The notes below the pieces were generated by a model. The model was not told the DNA's origin and did no database searches. It was given only the letters and a program-made list of their open reading frames with translations. Below are positions 28,741-36,139 of a stretch of DNA of 64,000 nucleotides, piece after piece (positions within the stretch are counted from its first letter, which is position 1; each line of letters starts with the position of its first letter). Source of the DNA: Rhodospirillales bacterium (GTDB lineage: Bacteria; Pseudomonadota; Alphaproteobacteria; Reyranellales; Reyranellaceae). The DNA is taken from positions 1 through 64,000 of the forward strand of contig WHTW01000010.1 of the NCBI GenBank assembly GCA_009377525.1, written 5' to 3'. A program made the translations under genes and the position numbers.

Positions 28741-29976
28741 ATGTCCAAGCACTACGACACTCTGGAGATTCGCACACCCGCCGAGCGCGAGAAGGCGCTC
28801 ATGCAGGCCCTGCCGCAGCAGCTCGCCCACGCCAAGGCCAACGCGCCGTTCTTCCAGGAATGGCTGAAGGACGTCGATCCCGCGTCGGTCAGCTCGCGCG
28901 AGGCGCTCGCCAGGCTGCCCGTGCTGCGCAAGTCCATGCTGGGCGAGGTGCAGAAGAAGAACCCGCCGATGGGCGGCCTGATCGCCGTGCCCATGAGCAA
29001 GGTGCGTCATGTCTTCATGTCGCCCGGCCCGATCTTCGAGATCGACACCGACGAGCCCGACTATTTCCGCGGCGCGCGGGCGATGCATGCGGCGGGCTTC
29101 CGGCCGGGCCACGTCGTCTACAACACCTTCTCCTATCACCTGACGCCGGCCGGCATCATGATGGAATCGGCGCTGCGGGCGCTGGGCTGTGCCGTCGTGC
29201 CGGGCGGCGTCGGCAACACCGAATTGCAGCTCGATGCCATCGCCGGCATCCGGCCCGATTGCTATGTCGGCACGCCGTCGTTCCTGAAGATCCTGATCGA
29301 GAAGGCGGCCGAACTGGGCAAGGACATCTCCTCGCTGAAGCACGCCTTCGTCGGCGCCGAGGCGCTGCCGCCGTCGCTGCGCCAGATGTTCATCGACAAG
29401 GGCATGACCTGCCTGCAGAGTTACGGCACGGCCGACCTCGGCACCATCGCTTACGAATCCGAGTCGATCCAGGGCATGACGGTCGACGAGGGCGTGATCG
29501 TCGAGATCGTGCGCCCCGGCACCGGCGATCCGGTGCCCGAGGGCGATGTCGGCGAGGTCGTGGTGACGACCTTCAACCACGCCTATCCCCTGGTCCGCTT
29601 CGGCACCGGCGACATGTCGGCGGTGCTGTCCGGCCCGAGCCCCTGCGGGCGCACCAACATGCGCATCAAAGGCTGGATGGGCCGCGCCGACCAGCGCACC
29701 AAGGTGCGCGGCATGTTCGTCGATCCGGAACAAATCGCCGAGATCGCCAAGAAGCATCCGGGACTCGGCCGCCTGCGTCTGGTCATCGACTGGGTCAACC
29801 AGGCCGACACGATGACGCTCAAGGTCGAGGCGCCGCAGCCGTCGCCTGGTCTCGAGAAGGCGATGGAAGGCACCATCCGCACCGTCTGCAAGGTCGGCGG
29901 CAAGGTCGAGTTCGCCGCGCCGGGCAGCCTGCCCAACGACGGCAAGGTGATCGACGACGTCAGGAAATACACCTGA
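28741..29976 (+). CDS. Phenylacetate-CoA ligase-like (PaaK family) AMP-binding protein
   Basis: The 411-residue protein belongs to the PaaK branch of acyl-CoA ligases. It has PFFQEWLKDVDPASVSSREA near the start, the adenylation region HVFMSPGPIFEIDT (replacing the usual SSGTTG loop), LQSYGTADLG as ATP motif and VVTTFNHAYPLVRFGTGD. The C-terminal domain ends DGKVIDDVRKYT. It would activate an aryl or related carboxylic acid to CoA ester in the cytosol. The phosphate-binding loop is poorly conserved (SPGP), so activity or substrate may differ. It is monocistronic, with no phenylacetate epoxidase genes nearby. Confidence 0.82.
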   Translation: MSKHYDTLEIRTPAEREKALMQALPQQLAHAKANAPFFQEWLKDVDPASVSSREALARLPVLRKSMLGEVQKKNPPMGGLIAVPMSKVRHVFMSPGPIFEIDTDEPDYFRGARAMHAAGFRPGHVVYNTFSYHLTPAGIMMESALRALGCAVVPGGVGNTELQLDAIAGIRPDCYVGTPSFLKILIEKAAELGKDISSLKHAFVGAEALPPSLRQMFIDKGMTCLQSYGTADLGTIAYESESIQGMTVDEGVIVEIVRPGTGDPVPEGDVGEVVVTTFNHAYPLVRFGTGDMSAVLSGPSPCGRTNMRIKGWMGRADQRTKVRGMFVDPEQIAEIAKKHPGLGRLRLVIDWVNQADTMTLKVEAPQPSPGLEKAMEGTIRTVCKVGGKVEFAAPGSLPNDGKVIDDVRKYT

Positions 29977-30061
29977 CGGGTCGGATTTCCGCAAGAGCCT
30001 GTTGACCTGACCCTTGGGGCCGGCCTCATAAGGCGTCGGTCAGCAAGAACGAGGGTGAACT

Positions 30062-31114
30062 GTGGGCTGCTCGACCGAATTCCTGAATCCGTCCGAAGCC
30101 GCCCGGCGGCTCGGCATCTCGACCAAGGCCCTGCGGCTCTACGAGCAGCGCGGCCTCATCACGCCGATCCGCAGTGCCGCGGGCTGGCGCGCCTACGGTG
30201 CCGACGAGATGACCCGCGCCGCGGACATCGTCGCCTTGCGGGCGCTGGGCTTCAGCCTCGCCGAGGTCGCGCGGGTGCTGAAGGGCGATCTCCATGTCCT
30301 CGAGCCCGCCTTGGCCGCTCATCAGGCGGTGCTGGAAGGGCGACTCCGCGACCTCGGCCTCACGGTGGAGAAGGTTCGCGCGCTCCGAGACGATCTCGGT
30401 CGCGGCCAACCGCCGACGGTGGGCGACCTGGCGCGATTGCTGGGGCCTGCATCTGAATTCCAGGTCGCCTTCGACCTTCCGTGGCCGTGGGGCGGCGAGC
30501 GCTTCGAGCTGCGCGACATCCGTCCGCTGAACTACATCACCGGTCCGCTGGGCAGCGGCAAGACACGACTGGCGAGGCGCCTGGCCGAGGCCCTGCCGGA
30601 CGCGGCGTTCCTTGGCCTCGAGCGACTGTCGGATGGCGGCGCGCCGGCTCGGTCGCGGCTCGACGCCGACCCGATCCTGAAGTCGCGTGTCGATCGCGCC
30701 CTCGCATGGCTCGTCGAGGATGGTGCCCGGGTGTCGGATGCCCTGGTCACGCTGCTGGTCGGGCTGGAAGCGGATGGCCCGTCCGTCCTGGTCATCGACA
30801 TGCTGGAGCAGGGGTTGGACCAGGCCTCTCAGGAGGCCCTGATCGCCCGGTTGCGCCGGCGTGGCCCCGGCGCGCGACCGCTTTTCGTCCTGACGCGCTC
30901 GACCGCCATCCTGGATTTCGACGCCGTCGGCGCCGACGAGGCGATCATCCACTGCCCCGCCAATCACAGCGTGCCGCTTTGCGTCGCGCCCTATCCCGGC
31001 GCGCCTGGCTACGAGGCGCTTGCCTCCTGTCTGGCGTCGCCCGACGTGCGGGCGCGAACCGAGGGCGTGATCGCGTGGCGGCCGACCGCGCCGGAAAGCC
31101 ATGATCATTCGTGA
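30062..31114 (+). CDS. MerR-type regulator fused to a P-loop NTPase domain
   Basis: The 350-residue protein begins with a MerR winged helix (NPSEAARRLGISTKALRLYE, then GWRAYGADEMTRAADIVALRALGFSLAEV) and a dimerisation helix to about 125. From about 150 it is a P-loop domain: Walker A is TGPLGSGKTRLARRLAE and Walker B is PSVLVIDMLEQGLD. The reading is continuous. The start is a GTG with GAGGG six bases upstream. The MFS pump gene follows on the same strand, 69 bp after the stop, suggesting that this regulator controls it. Typical MerR proteins have a short effector domain; an ATPase in that place would make the regulator nucleotide-responsive. Confidence 0.85.
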   Translation: MGCSTEFLNPSEAARRLGISTKALRLYEQRGLITPIRSAAGWRAYGADEMTRAADIVALRALGFSLAEVARVLKGDLHVLEPALAAHQAVLEGRLRDLGLTVEKVRALRDDLGRGQPPTVGDLARLLGPASEFQVAFDLPWPWGGERFELRDIRPLNYITGPLGSGKTRLARRLAEALPDAAFLGLERLSDGGAPARSRLDADPILKSRVDRALAWLVEDGARVSDALVTLLVGLEADGPSVLVIDMLEQGLDQASQEALIARLRRRGPGARPLFVLTRSTAILDFDAVGADEAIIHCPANHSVPLCVAPYPGAPGYEALASCLASPDVRARTEGVIAWRPTAPESHDHS

Positions 31115-31183
31115 CATCCGCCAGCGCGGCCATCGGCTCGCGCCAGCCCGCGCATGCTTGCGGACATACTCGAAGGACCGGCC

Positions 31184-32587
31184 GTGCCAGCTCATAACCG
31201 CCTGCTGCCGCTCCTGATATCCGCAACTTTCATGATGGAATCGCTGGACAGCACGATGATCTCGACACCGCTGCCGATGATTGCGCGCGACCTCGGCGTC
31301 GATCCCGTCCAGGCAAAGGCGGCCTTGACGTCGTATTTCCTGGCAACGGCCGCCCTGATTCCCCTCAGCAACTGGCTATCGGACCGGTTCGGTCCGCGTC
31401 GCATCTTCACGGCGGCGATCGCGGTGTTCACGCTCGGCTCGTTGCTCTGCGCGATCGCGCCCACGCTTGGCGTGCTCGTCGCGGCAAGGCTCCTTCAAGG
31501 GGTGGGCGCGGCAATGATGTTCCCGATCGGCCGCATGATCCTGCTGCGTTCGGTATCGAAGAAGGATCTCGTTCGGACGCTGTCGCTTGTCTCGATCCTT
31601 CCCGCGCTTGCCCTTGTCGTCGGCCCGCTGCTGGCGGGCTACGTGGCGACCTTTGCAGACTGGCGGCTGCTCTTCCTGATCAACGGTCCGATCGGCGTCG
31701 CCGGGATCGTGCTGGCGCTCTTTCTCGTTCCCAGGATATCCGAAACGCCTAAAACGCCGTTCGACGGGGTGGGCTTCATGCTTTCTTCCGTCGGCCTCGT
31801 GGCGCTGGGCTGTGGCCTCGGCACCATGGGAGGACCGACCATTTCTCTCGGGATCGGCATCGGGCTGTCGGTGCTCGGCGCGCTCTTCGTGTTGCTCTAC
31901 GTGAAGCATGCACGGCAAACGGCCTCGGCCATTCTCGATCTCTCGCTGTTGCGGTACCGGACCTTCAGGATCGCCGTCAGCAGCAGCTTTGTCGTCCGGG
32001 CTGCCGTGGTCGGCGCCTTGCCGTTCCTCCTGCCGATGATGCTGCAGGTCGGCTTCGGTCTCACCGCTTTCGAATCCGGCTCGATCACCTTCATCGGTGC
32101 GGTCGCCACGCTGATGACCAGGTTCCTCATCAGCCCAATGCTGCGGCTGCTCGGATTCCGAAGCTTTCTGGCGGGAACGGCCCTGTTTGGGGTGTTGTCG
32201 ATGCTGTTTCTCGCCTTCGTCACCGAAACGACGCCGCACGTCACCATCATGGCGATCATATTCTTGGGAACGCTGTTTCGGGTTCTGCAGATCCTCGGGC
32301 TGGAGTCCGTGATCTTCGCCGAGGTGCGGCCATCGGAGATGGGCCAGGCGTCTTGCCTGCTGAGCGTCGTCAAGCAGCTTGCCGCATCGGCAGGCGTTGC
32401 CTATGCGGCGCTGGTCTTGCAGGGCGCTGAGCTGTTCAAGGGCGGTCCAATGGCCGGCGGCGATATCCGCACGGCCATCGTCTTTGTCGCCGTTCCGCTC
32501 GTCCTGACGGTGATCATGTCCTTCCGGTTGTCCTCGGAGGATGGCGCCGAGATCGCCGGCCGCGCCGCAGCGTCGACCAAATCCTGA
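31184..32587 (+). CDS. MFS drug-efflux transporter (DHA2, EmrB/QacA type)
   Basis: About 467 residues with 14 hydrophobic helices. The family motif A region is LSNWLSDRFGPRRIF, motif C-like LVVGPLLAGYVATFADWRLLF follows, and the first helix holds the DSTMISTPLP motif typical of DHA2 exporters. I prefer the GTG at 31184 because GAAGGA lies six bases before it; an ATG at 31154 in frame gives ten more residues. It exports hydrophobic or cationic compounds with proton antiport. The MerR-ATPase fusion upstream is its likely regulator. The 3' end abuts the remains of a serine hydrolase gene. Confidence 0.88.
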   Translation: MPAHNRLLPLLISATFMMESLDSTMISTPLPMIARDLGVDPVQAKAALTSYFLATAALIPLSNWLSDRFGPRRIFTAAIAVFTLGSLLCAIAPTLGVLVAARLLQGVGAAMMFPIGRMILLRSVSKKDLVRTLSLVSILPALALVVGPLLAGYVATFADWRLLFLINGPIGVAGIVLALFLVPRISETPKTPFDGVGFMLSSVGLVALGCGLGTMGGPTISLGIGIGLSVLGALFVLLYVKHARQTASAILDLSLLRYRTFRIAVSSSFVVRAAVVGALPFLLPMMLQVGFGLTAFESGSITFIGAVATLMTRFLISPMLRLLGFRSFLAGTALFGVLSMLFLAFVTETTPHVTIMAIIFLGTLFRVLQILGLESVIFAEVRPSEMGQASCLLSVVKQLAASAGVAYAALVLQGAELFKGGPMAGGDIRTAIVFVAVPLVLTVIMSFRLSSEDGAEIAGRAAASTKS

Positions 32588-33472
32588 GCGTCCGTCGCCA
32601 CCTTGCATGATCGTAGCCGAGATCTGGCGTGAGGCGCCGCGACTACAAGCCTTTCGCCGCCGCGCTCGTGACCCGCCACATCGACGAGCCAGGTCGCGTC
32701 GCGCTCCATGCCGTAGGCCTGCCACAGCTTCTCGGAGGCGTACTGCGACAGCGACCTGCCGACGGCATTGGCGACCAGGATGCTGGCAAGGTCGGTTTCG
32801 CCGGTGTTGTAGTGGAACTTCGTACCCGGCTCGTTGGCCCGCGGCAGGGCCTTCATGTAGCTCACGATCGGATTGACGCCGGGCTCCAGGATCTTGGCGC
32901 CGGCGCGGGCGACGTCGGCGTTGGGATCGGAATAGTCCTCGTTCCACTTCACGCCCGAGCTCATGGTGAGGGGTTGCGGACGGTCACGCCGTCATAGGCC
33001 GAGCCCTTGAGCTCAGGAATGTAGAGCGTGACGGCGTCGTCGACCGACTTGATCTTGCCGTCGCGGATGGCCGCGCCGACCAGCGTGGAGGTGATCGACT
33101 TGGTGACCGAGAAGGAGATCCAGCGGTCCTCGGGCTTGCGGCCGAGCCCGTAGCGCTCGAGCATCACCTTGCCGTCCTTCACGACCATCGCGCCCGAGAC
33201 GTTGTAGGCCTTCATGTAGTCCAGCTCTTGTCTGCTTGGCTGTAGGTCAGGGTGTCGAGGGAGCGCTCGGCCTTGGGCAGCGGCCGCACGTAGTCGCCGC
33301 GCTTTACGGTTGCGGTGCGATAGACCATCTCGATCGCGGGATACCACTCGGTCTGCTGCTCGAGCGTCCAGCGCAGGAGGCTGGGCGTCCCGGGTCTGAC
33401 GACGGTCTGAGCGTTCGCCACGCCGGCGGCCAGCACCGCCACAGCCATCAGCAACCCGATCATCTTGCGCAT
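32588..33472 (-). pseudogene. Decayed serine beta-lactamase-like hydrolase
   Basis: Three frames read one protein. The first (33472-33225) has a signal peptide (KMIGLLMAVAVLAAGVANAQ) and the N-terminal region. The second (about 33222-32985) has FSVTKSITSTLVGAAI, the catalytic SxxK motif of class C beta-lactamase-like hydrolases. The third (about 32980-32640) has LTMSSGVKWNEDY and FHYNTGETDLASILV. Frame changes lie near 33224 and 32982, each apparently one base. Homology ends near 32640, where the C-terminal third is missing and the MFS gene ends. The truncation argues for true decay rather than sequencing error alone. Confidence 0.8.
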
Positions 33473-33545
33473 GGTTGCCTCCCGTGTTGCCTCGCTGGTG
33501 CGGCCGTTGTCAGATCGCCGACCGCAACTCGGGTGTGAGGATGCC

Positions 33546-34340
33546 ATGGATTTGGGGCTTGCCGGCAAGCATGCATTGGTGACCGGCTCGACGGCCGGCA
33601 TCGGCTACGCCATCGCCAAGGGGCTTGCGGCCGAGGGCGCAAGCGTGATCGTCACCGGCCGCACCAAGGCCAATGTCGATGCCGCGTTGACGCGCATCCG
33701 GCAAGCCGCGCCCGACGCGAGCGTGACCGGCATTGTCGCGGACTGCGCCACGGCTGCCGGCGCCAGGGCGGTGTTCGAGCAGGTGCCCGACCTCGACATC
33801 CTGGTGAACAATCTCGGCATCTACGGCCGCAATCCGGCGTTCGAGATCGACGACGCCGAATGGCAGCGCTTCTTCGAGGTCAACGTCATGAGCGGCGTGC
33901 GCTTCACCCGCCATTATGCGCCGGGCATGGCCCAACGCGGTTGGGGACGTGTGGTGTTCGTGTCGAGTGAATCGGCGCTCAACATCCCCAAGGAGATGAT
34001 CCACTACGGCATGACCAAGACCGCCCAGCTCGCGATCTCGCGCGGCTTCGCCATGGAGTTGGCCGGCACCGGCGTCACGGTGAACGCCCTGCTGCCCGGT
34101 CCGACCCATACCGAGAACACCGACCGCCTGCGCGCCGAGCGGGCCAAGGCCGCCGGCATTACCGTCGCTGAGATCGAGGCCGCCTTCTTCCGCGACTTCC
34201 GCCCGACGTCGCTGTTGCGCCGCTTCACCTCGGCCGACGAGGTGGCCGCACTTGGCATCTATCTCTGCAGCGAGGCCGCGTCAGGCACGTCGGGTGCGGT
34301 CATGCGGGTCGATGGCGGTGTCGTCAACCAGATCATGTGA
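33546..34340 (+). CDS. Short-chain dehydrogenase/reductase
   Basis: A 264-residue SDR. Cofactor motif VTGSTAGIGYAIAKG lies near residues 12-26, the NNLG motif is ILVNNLGIYG, and the catalytic set is Ser in VVFVSSESALN and Tyr-x-x-x-Lys in HYGMTKTAQL. The acidic-to-basic change TGRTKAN after strand 2 suggests NADP preference. It is an oxidoreductase of unknown substrate. The start at 33546 has a GAGG stretch upstream. It is divergent from the decayed hydrolase, so the two may have shared a control region. Length and motifs are complete. Confidence 0.9.
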   Translation: MDLGLAGKHALVTGSTAGIGYAIAKGLAAEGASVIVTGRTKANVDAALTRIRQAAPDASVTGIVADCATAAGARAVFEQVPDLDILVNNLGIYGRNPAFEIDDAEWQRFFEVNVMSGVRFTRHYAPGMAQRGWGRVVFVSSESALNIPKEMIHYGMTKTAQLAISRGFAMELAGTGVTVNALLPGPTHTENTDRLRAERAKAAGITVAEIEAAFFRDFRPTSLLRRFTSADEVAALGIYLCSEAASGTSGAVMRVDGGVVNQIM

Positions 34341-34371
34341 GCACTTAGGTAATTGTTACTCACCTGAGTTA

Positions 34372-34400
34372 TTGACAATGAGCGCCGCGTTGATTATGCT
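34372..34400 (+). promoter_or_regulatory. Near-consensus sigma-70 type promoter without an obvious gene
   Basis: TTGACA at 34372-34377 and TATGCT at 34395-34400 are separated by exactly 17 bp. The surrounding 230 bp are less GC-rich than the rest of the window. No supported open frame follows on the plus strand: the next 700 bp hold a decayed gene on the other strand. It could drive a small RNA or be a relic of the regulatory region of a lost gene. Confidence 0.45.
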
Positions 34401-34569
34401 GACGACAGGCGCTGCTTCGCCGGCGGTGCCGCTGAAAACTTGCGTAACCGTTCGAATTCGGCGACCCAACTGATTGGGGGTACGGCTTCTCTCCAATACT
34501 AGGCTCTCTGTCGGAAACGCCGGAAATACCGGAAAGCTTCATGGAACTGTAACAATGCCAGCAGTGACG

Positions 34570-35063
34570 TCAGTTCACGTCGAGCTGCAGCCCTTCCTTG
34601 TCGATGACGTCCTTCCCCATTGGGCGATCTGCGCCTTGACGAACGTGTCGAACGCCGGGCGAGTCATAGGTGGGAGTCCGCAATGGTCGAGAAGTGTTCC
34701 TTGGCCCTGGGATCGTCGCGCCAGCTCTTCATCTGGGCGTTCAACGCCTCGACGATCGGCTTGGGCCGACATTGCCCATCAGGGCGGTGTAGCTGTCGGG
34801 CGCCGCCTTCACGACCTCGTTGGAGCCGATGACGCCGCCCGCGCCCGACTTGTTGTCGACCACGCAGGACTGGCTCTTGGCCTGTTGCAGCCAAGCCGCC
34901 GGCAGGCGGCGACGATGTCGGTCATGCCGTCGGGAGCGGCCGGACGACGATCGGATGCCTTGGCTCGGCTTCCAGGGGCGGCGGCACGTCGCGGCAACAG
35001 ATTGGCCACCAGCAGGGCGGCGGCGGGGGCAAGGTCAGCGCGGCGGGAAAGCAGGCATTTCAC
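34570..35063 (-). pseudogene. Remnant of a Bug/TctC-family periplasmic binding protein
   Basis: Fragments in different frames match the tripartite tricarboxylate (Bordetella uptake gene) receptor family. [21 protein letters not shown] lies near 34865-34800, [20 protein letters not shown] near 34765-34705, FDTFVKAQIAQWG near 34655-34615, and DVIDKEGLQLDVN ends at 34570. A leader-like start is seen near 35063. Large internal parts are missing: intact proteins have about 320 residues, and only about 165 codons remain. The gene is dead. No TctA or TctB membrane genes are present. Confidence 0.8.
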
Positions 35064-35209
35064 CGGTTTACGCGTCGTTCATTAAATATCGTTGAGGCTT
35101 CCCGCATCACGGGCGCACTGGCAAATCCGCCACAATTCCCGTATCAATTCGGTGTGCGGTTGCCCCCGATTCCCCTCCTTCAAATGGGGTCCGCGCCAAG
35201 GAGGATATC

Positions 35210-36082
35210 TTGAAGAGACGCACCTTCGTCTCCGGCAGCGCGGCGCTGGCTGCCGCCGGTTTTGCATCGACGACCGCCCAGGCGGCGAGCATCAAGCCCT
35301 ACAGCTGGGATCTCAGCCCGCCGACCGACACGCGCGACAATTTCATCGCCTGGGGCAAGGCCCGCGGCGAGGATCCGGTGTTCCTCGGCCAGCGCTGGGA
35401 CCGCTTCCAGGCCTTGGTCAGGAACAAGGACATCTGGGGGCAGGCGACCATCCGCGCCTTCCTGCTGACGCCGCGCGAGGAGTTCTCGGCGATCAACCCG
35501 GCGATCCACAAGCGCGCCTACGAGCACGCCTTCCTCGACATCGGCTATGGCGTCACCATGTCGGGCCCGCATCTGCAGGCGCGCATGACCAACGTGATCG
35601 ACGTCAAGCGCGGCGAGAAGGTGCTGGAGATCGGCACCGGCTCGGGCGTGCAGTCGGCCTACATCGCCAACCTGACCGAGAACGCCTACACCATCGAGAT
35701 CATCGCCCCGCTGGCCCAGCGCACGCGCGGTCTCTACGACAAGCTGATCGACAAGGGCTACACCGAGTACAAGCACGTCAAGTCCAAGGCGGCCGACGGC
35801 TACTACGGCTGGGAAGAGGCCGCCCCCTTCGACAAGATCATCGTGACCTGCGGCATCGACCACGTGCCGCCGCCGCTCCTGCAGCAGCTCAAGGCCGGCG
35901 GCCTGATGGTGATCCCGGTCGGCCCGCCGGGCGCGCAGCGCGTGCTCAAGGTCGCCAAGACGCAAGGCGCCGACGGCTCGATCACCACGAGCCGCGAAGA
36001 CATCTACGGCGGCAAGATCGTGCCGTTCGTGCCTTTCACCAAGATGGATGGCGACAAGATCGTCGGTACGCATAACCGCTGA
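35210..36082 (+). CDS. Exported protein-L-isoaspartate O-methyltransferase-like protein
   Basis: A 290-residue protein with a twin-arginine type leader (KRRTFVSGSAALAAAGF, cleavage after TAQA). It continues as a PIMT-family methyltransferase: MSGPHLQARMTNVIDVKRGE and the SAM loop VLEIGTGSGVQSAYIANL near 130-150, with FDKIIVTCGIDHVPPPLL later. The usual enzyme repairs isoaspartate in the cytosol, using S-adenosylmethionine; an exported homologue is odd, because SAM is not known to be available outside. The start is a TTG, fixed by AAGGAGG five bases upstream. The membrane protein gene follows after a hairpin. Repair activity outside is unproven. Confidence 0.85.
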   Translation: MKRRTFVSGSAALAAAGFASTTAQAASIKPYSWDLSPPTDTRDNFIAWGKARGEDPVFLGQRWDRFQALVRNKDIWGQATIRAFLLTPREEFSAINPAIHKRAYEHAFLDIGYGVTMSGPHLQARMTNVIDVKRGEKVLEIGTGSGVQSAYIANLTENAYTIEIIAPLAQRTRGLYDKLIDKGYTEYKHVKSKAADGYYGWEEAAPFDKIIVTCGIDHVPPPLLQQLKAGGLMVIPVGPPGAQRVLKVAKTQGADGSITTSREDIYGGKIVPFVPFTKMDGDKIVGTHNR

Positions 36083-36084
36083 AC

Positions 36085-36138
36085 GGAGCGCGGGCCTCTG
36101 GCCCGCATTCATGAGTGCGGGCCGGAGGCCCGCGCTCC
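36085..36138. repeat. Hairpin repeat B4 in front of the 909-residue membrane protein gene
   Basis: Arms GGAGCGCGGGCCTCTGGCCC and the reverse complement of GGAGCGCGGGCCTCCGGCCC enclose an ATTCATGAGT-like loop, with a single mismatch between arms. As at 20698, the right arm ends one base before the ATG of the following gene. The left arm begins only two bases after the stop of the preceding gene. Confidence 0.92.
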
Positions 36139-36139
36139 C

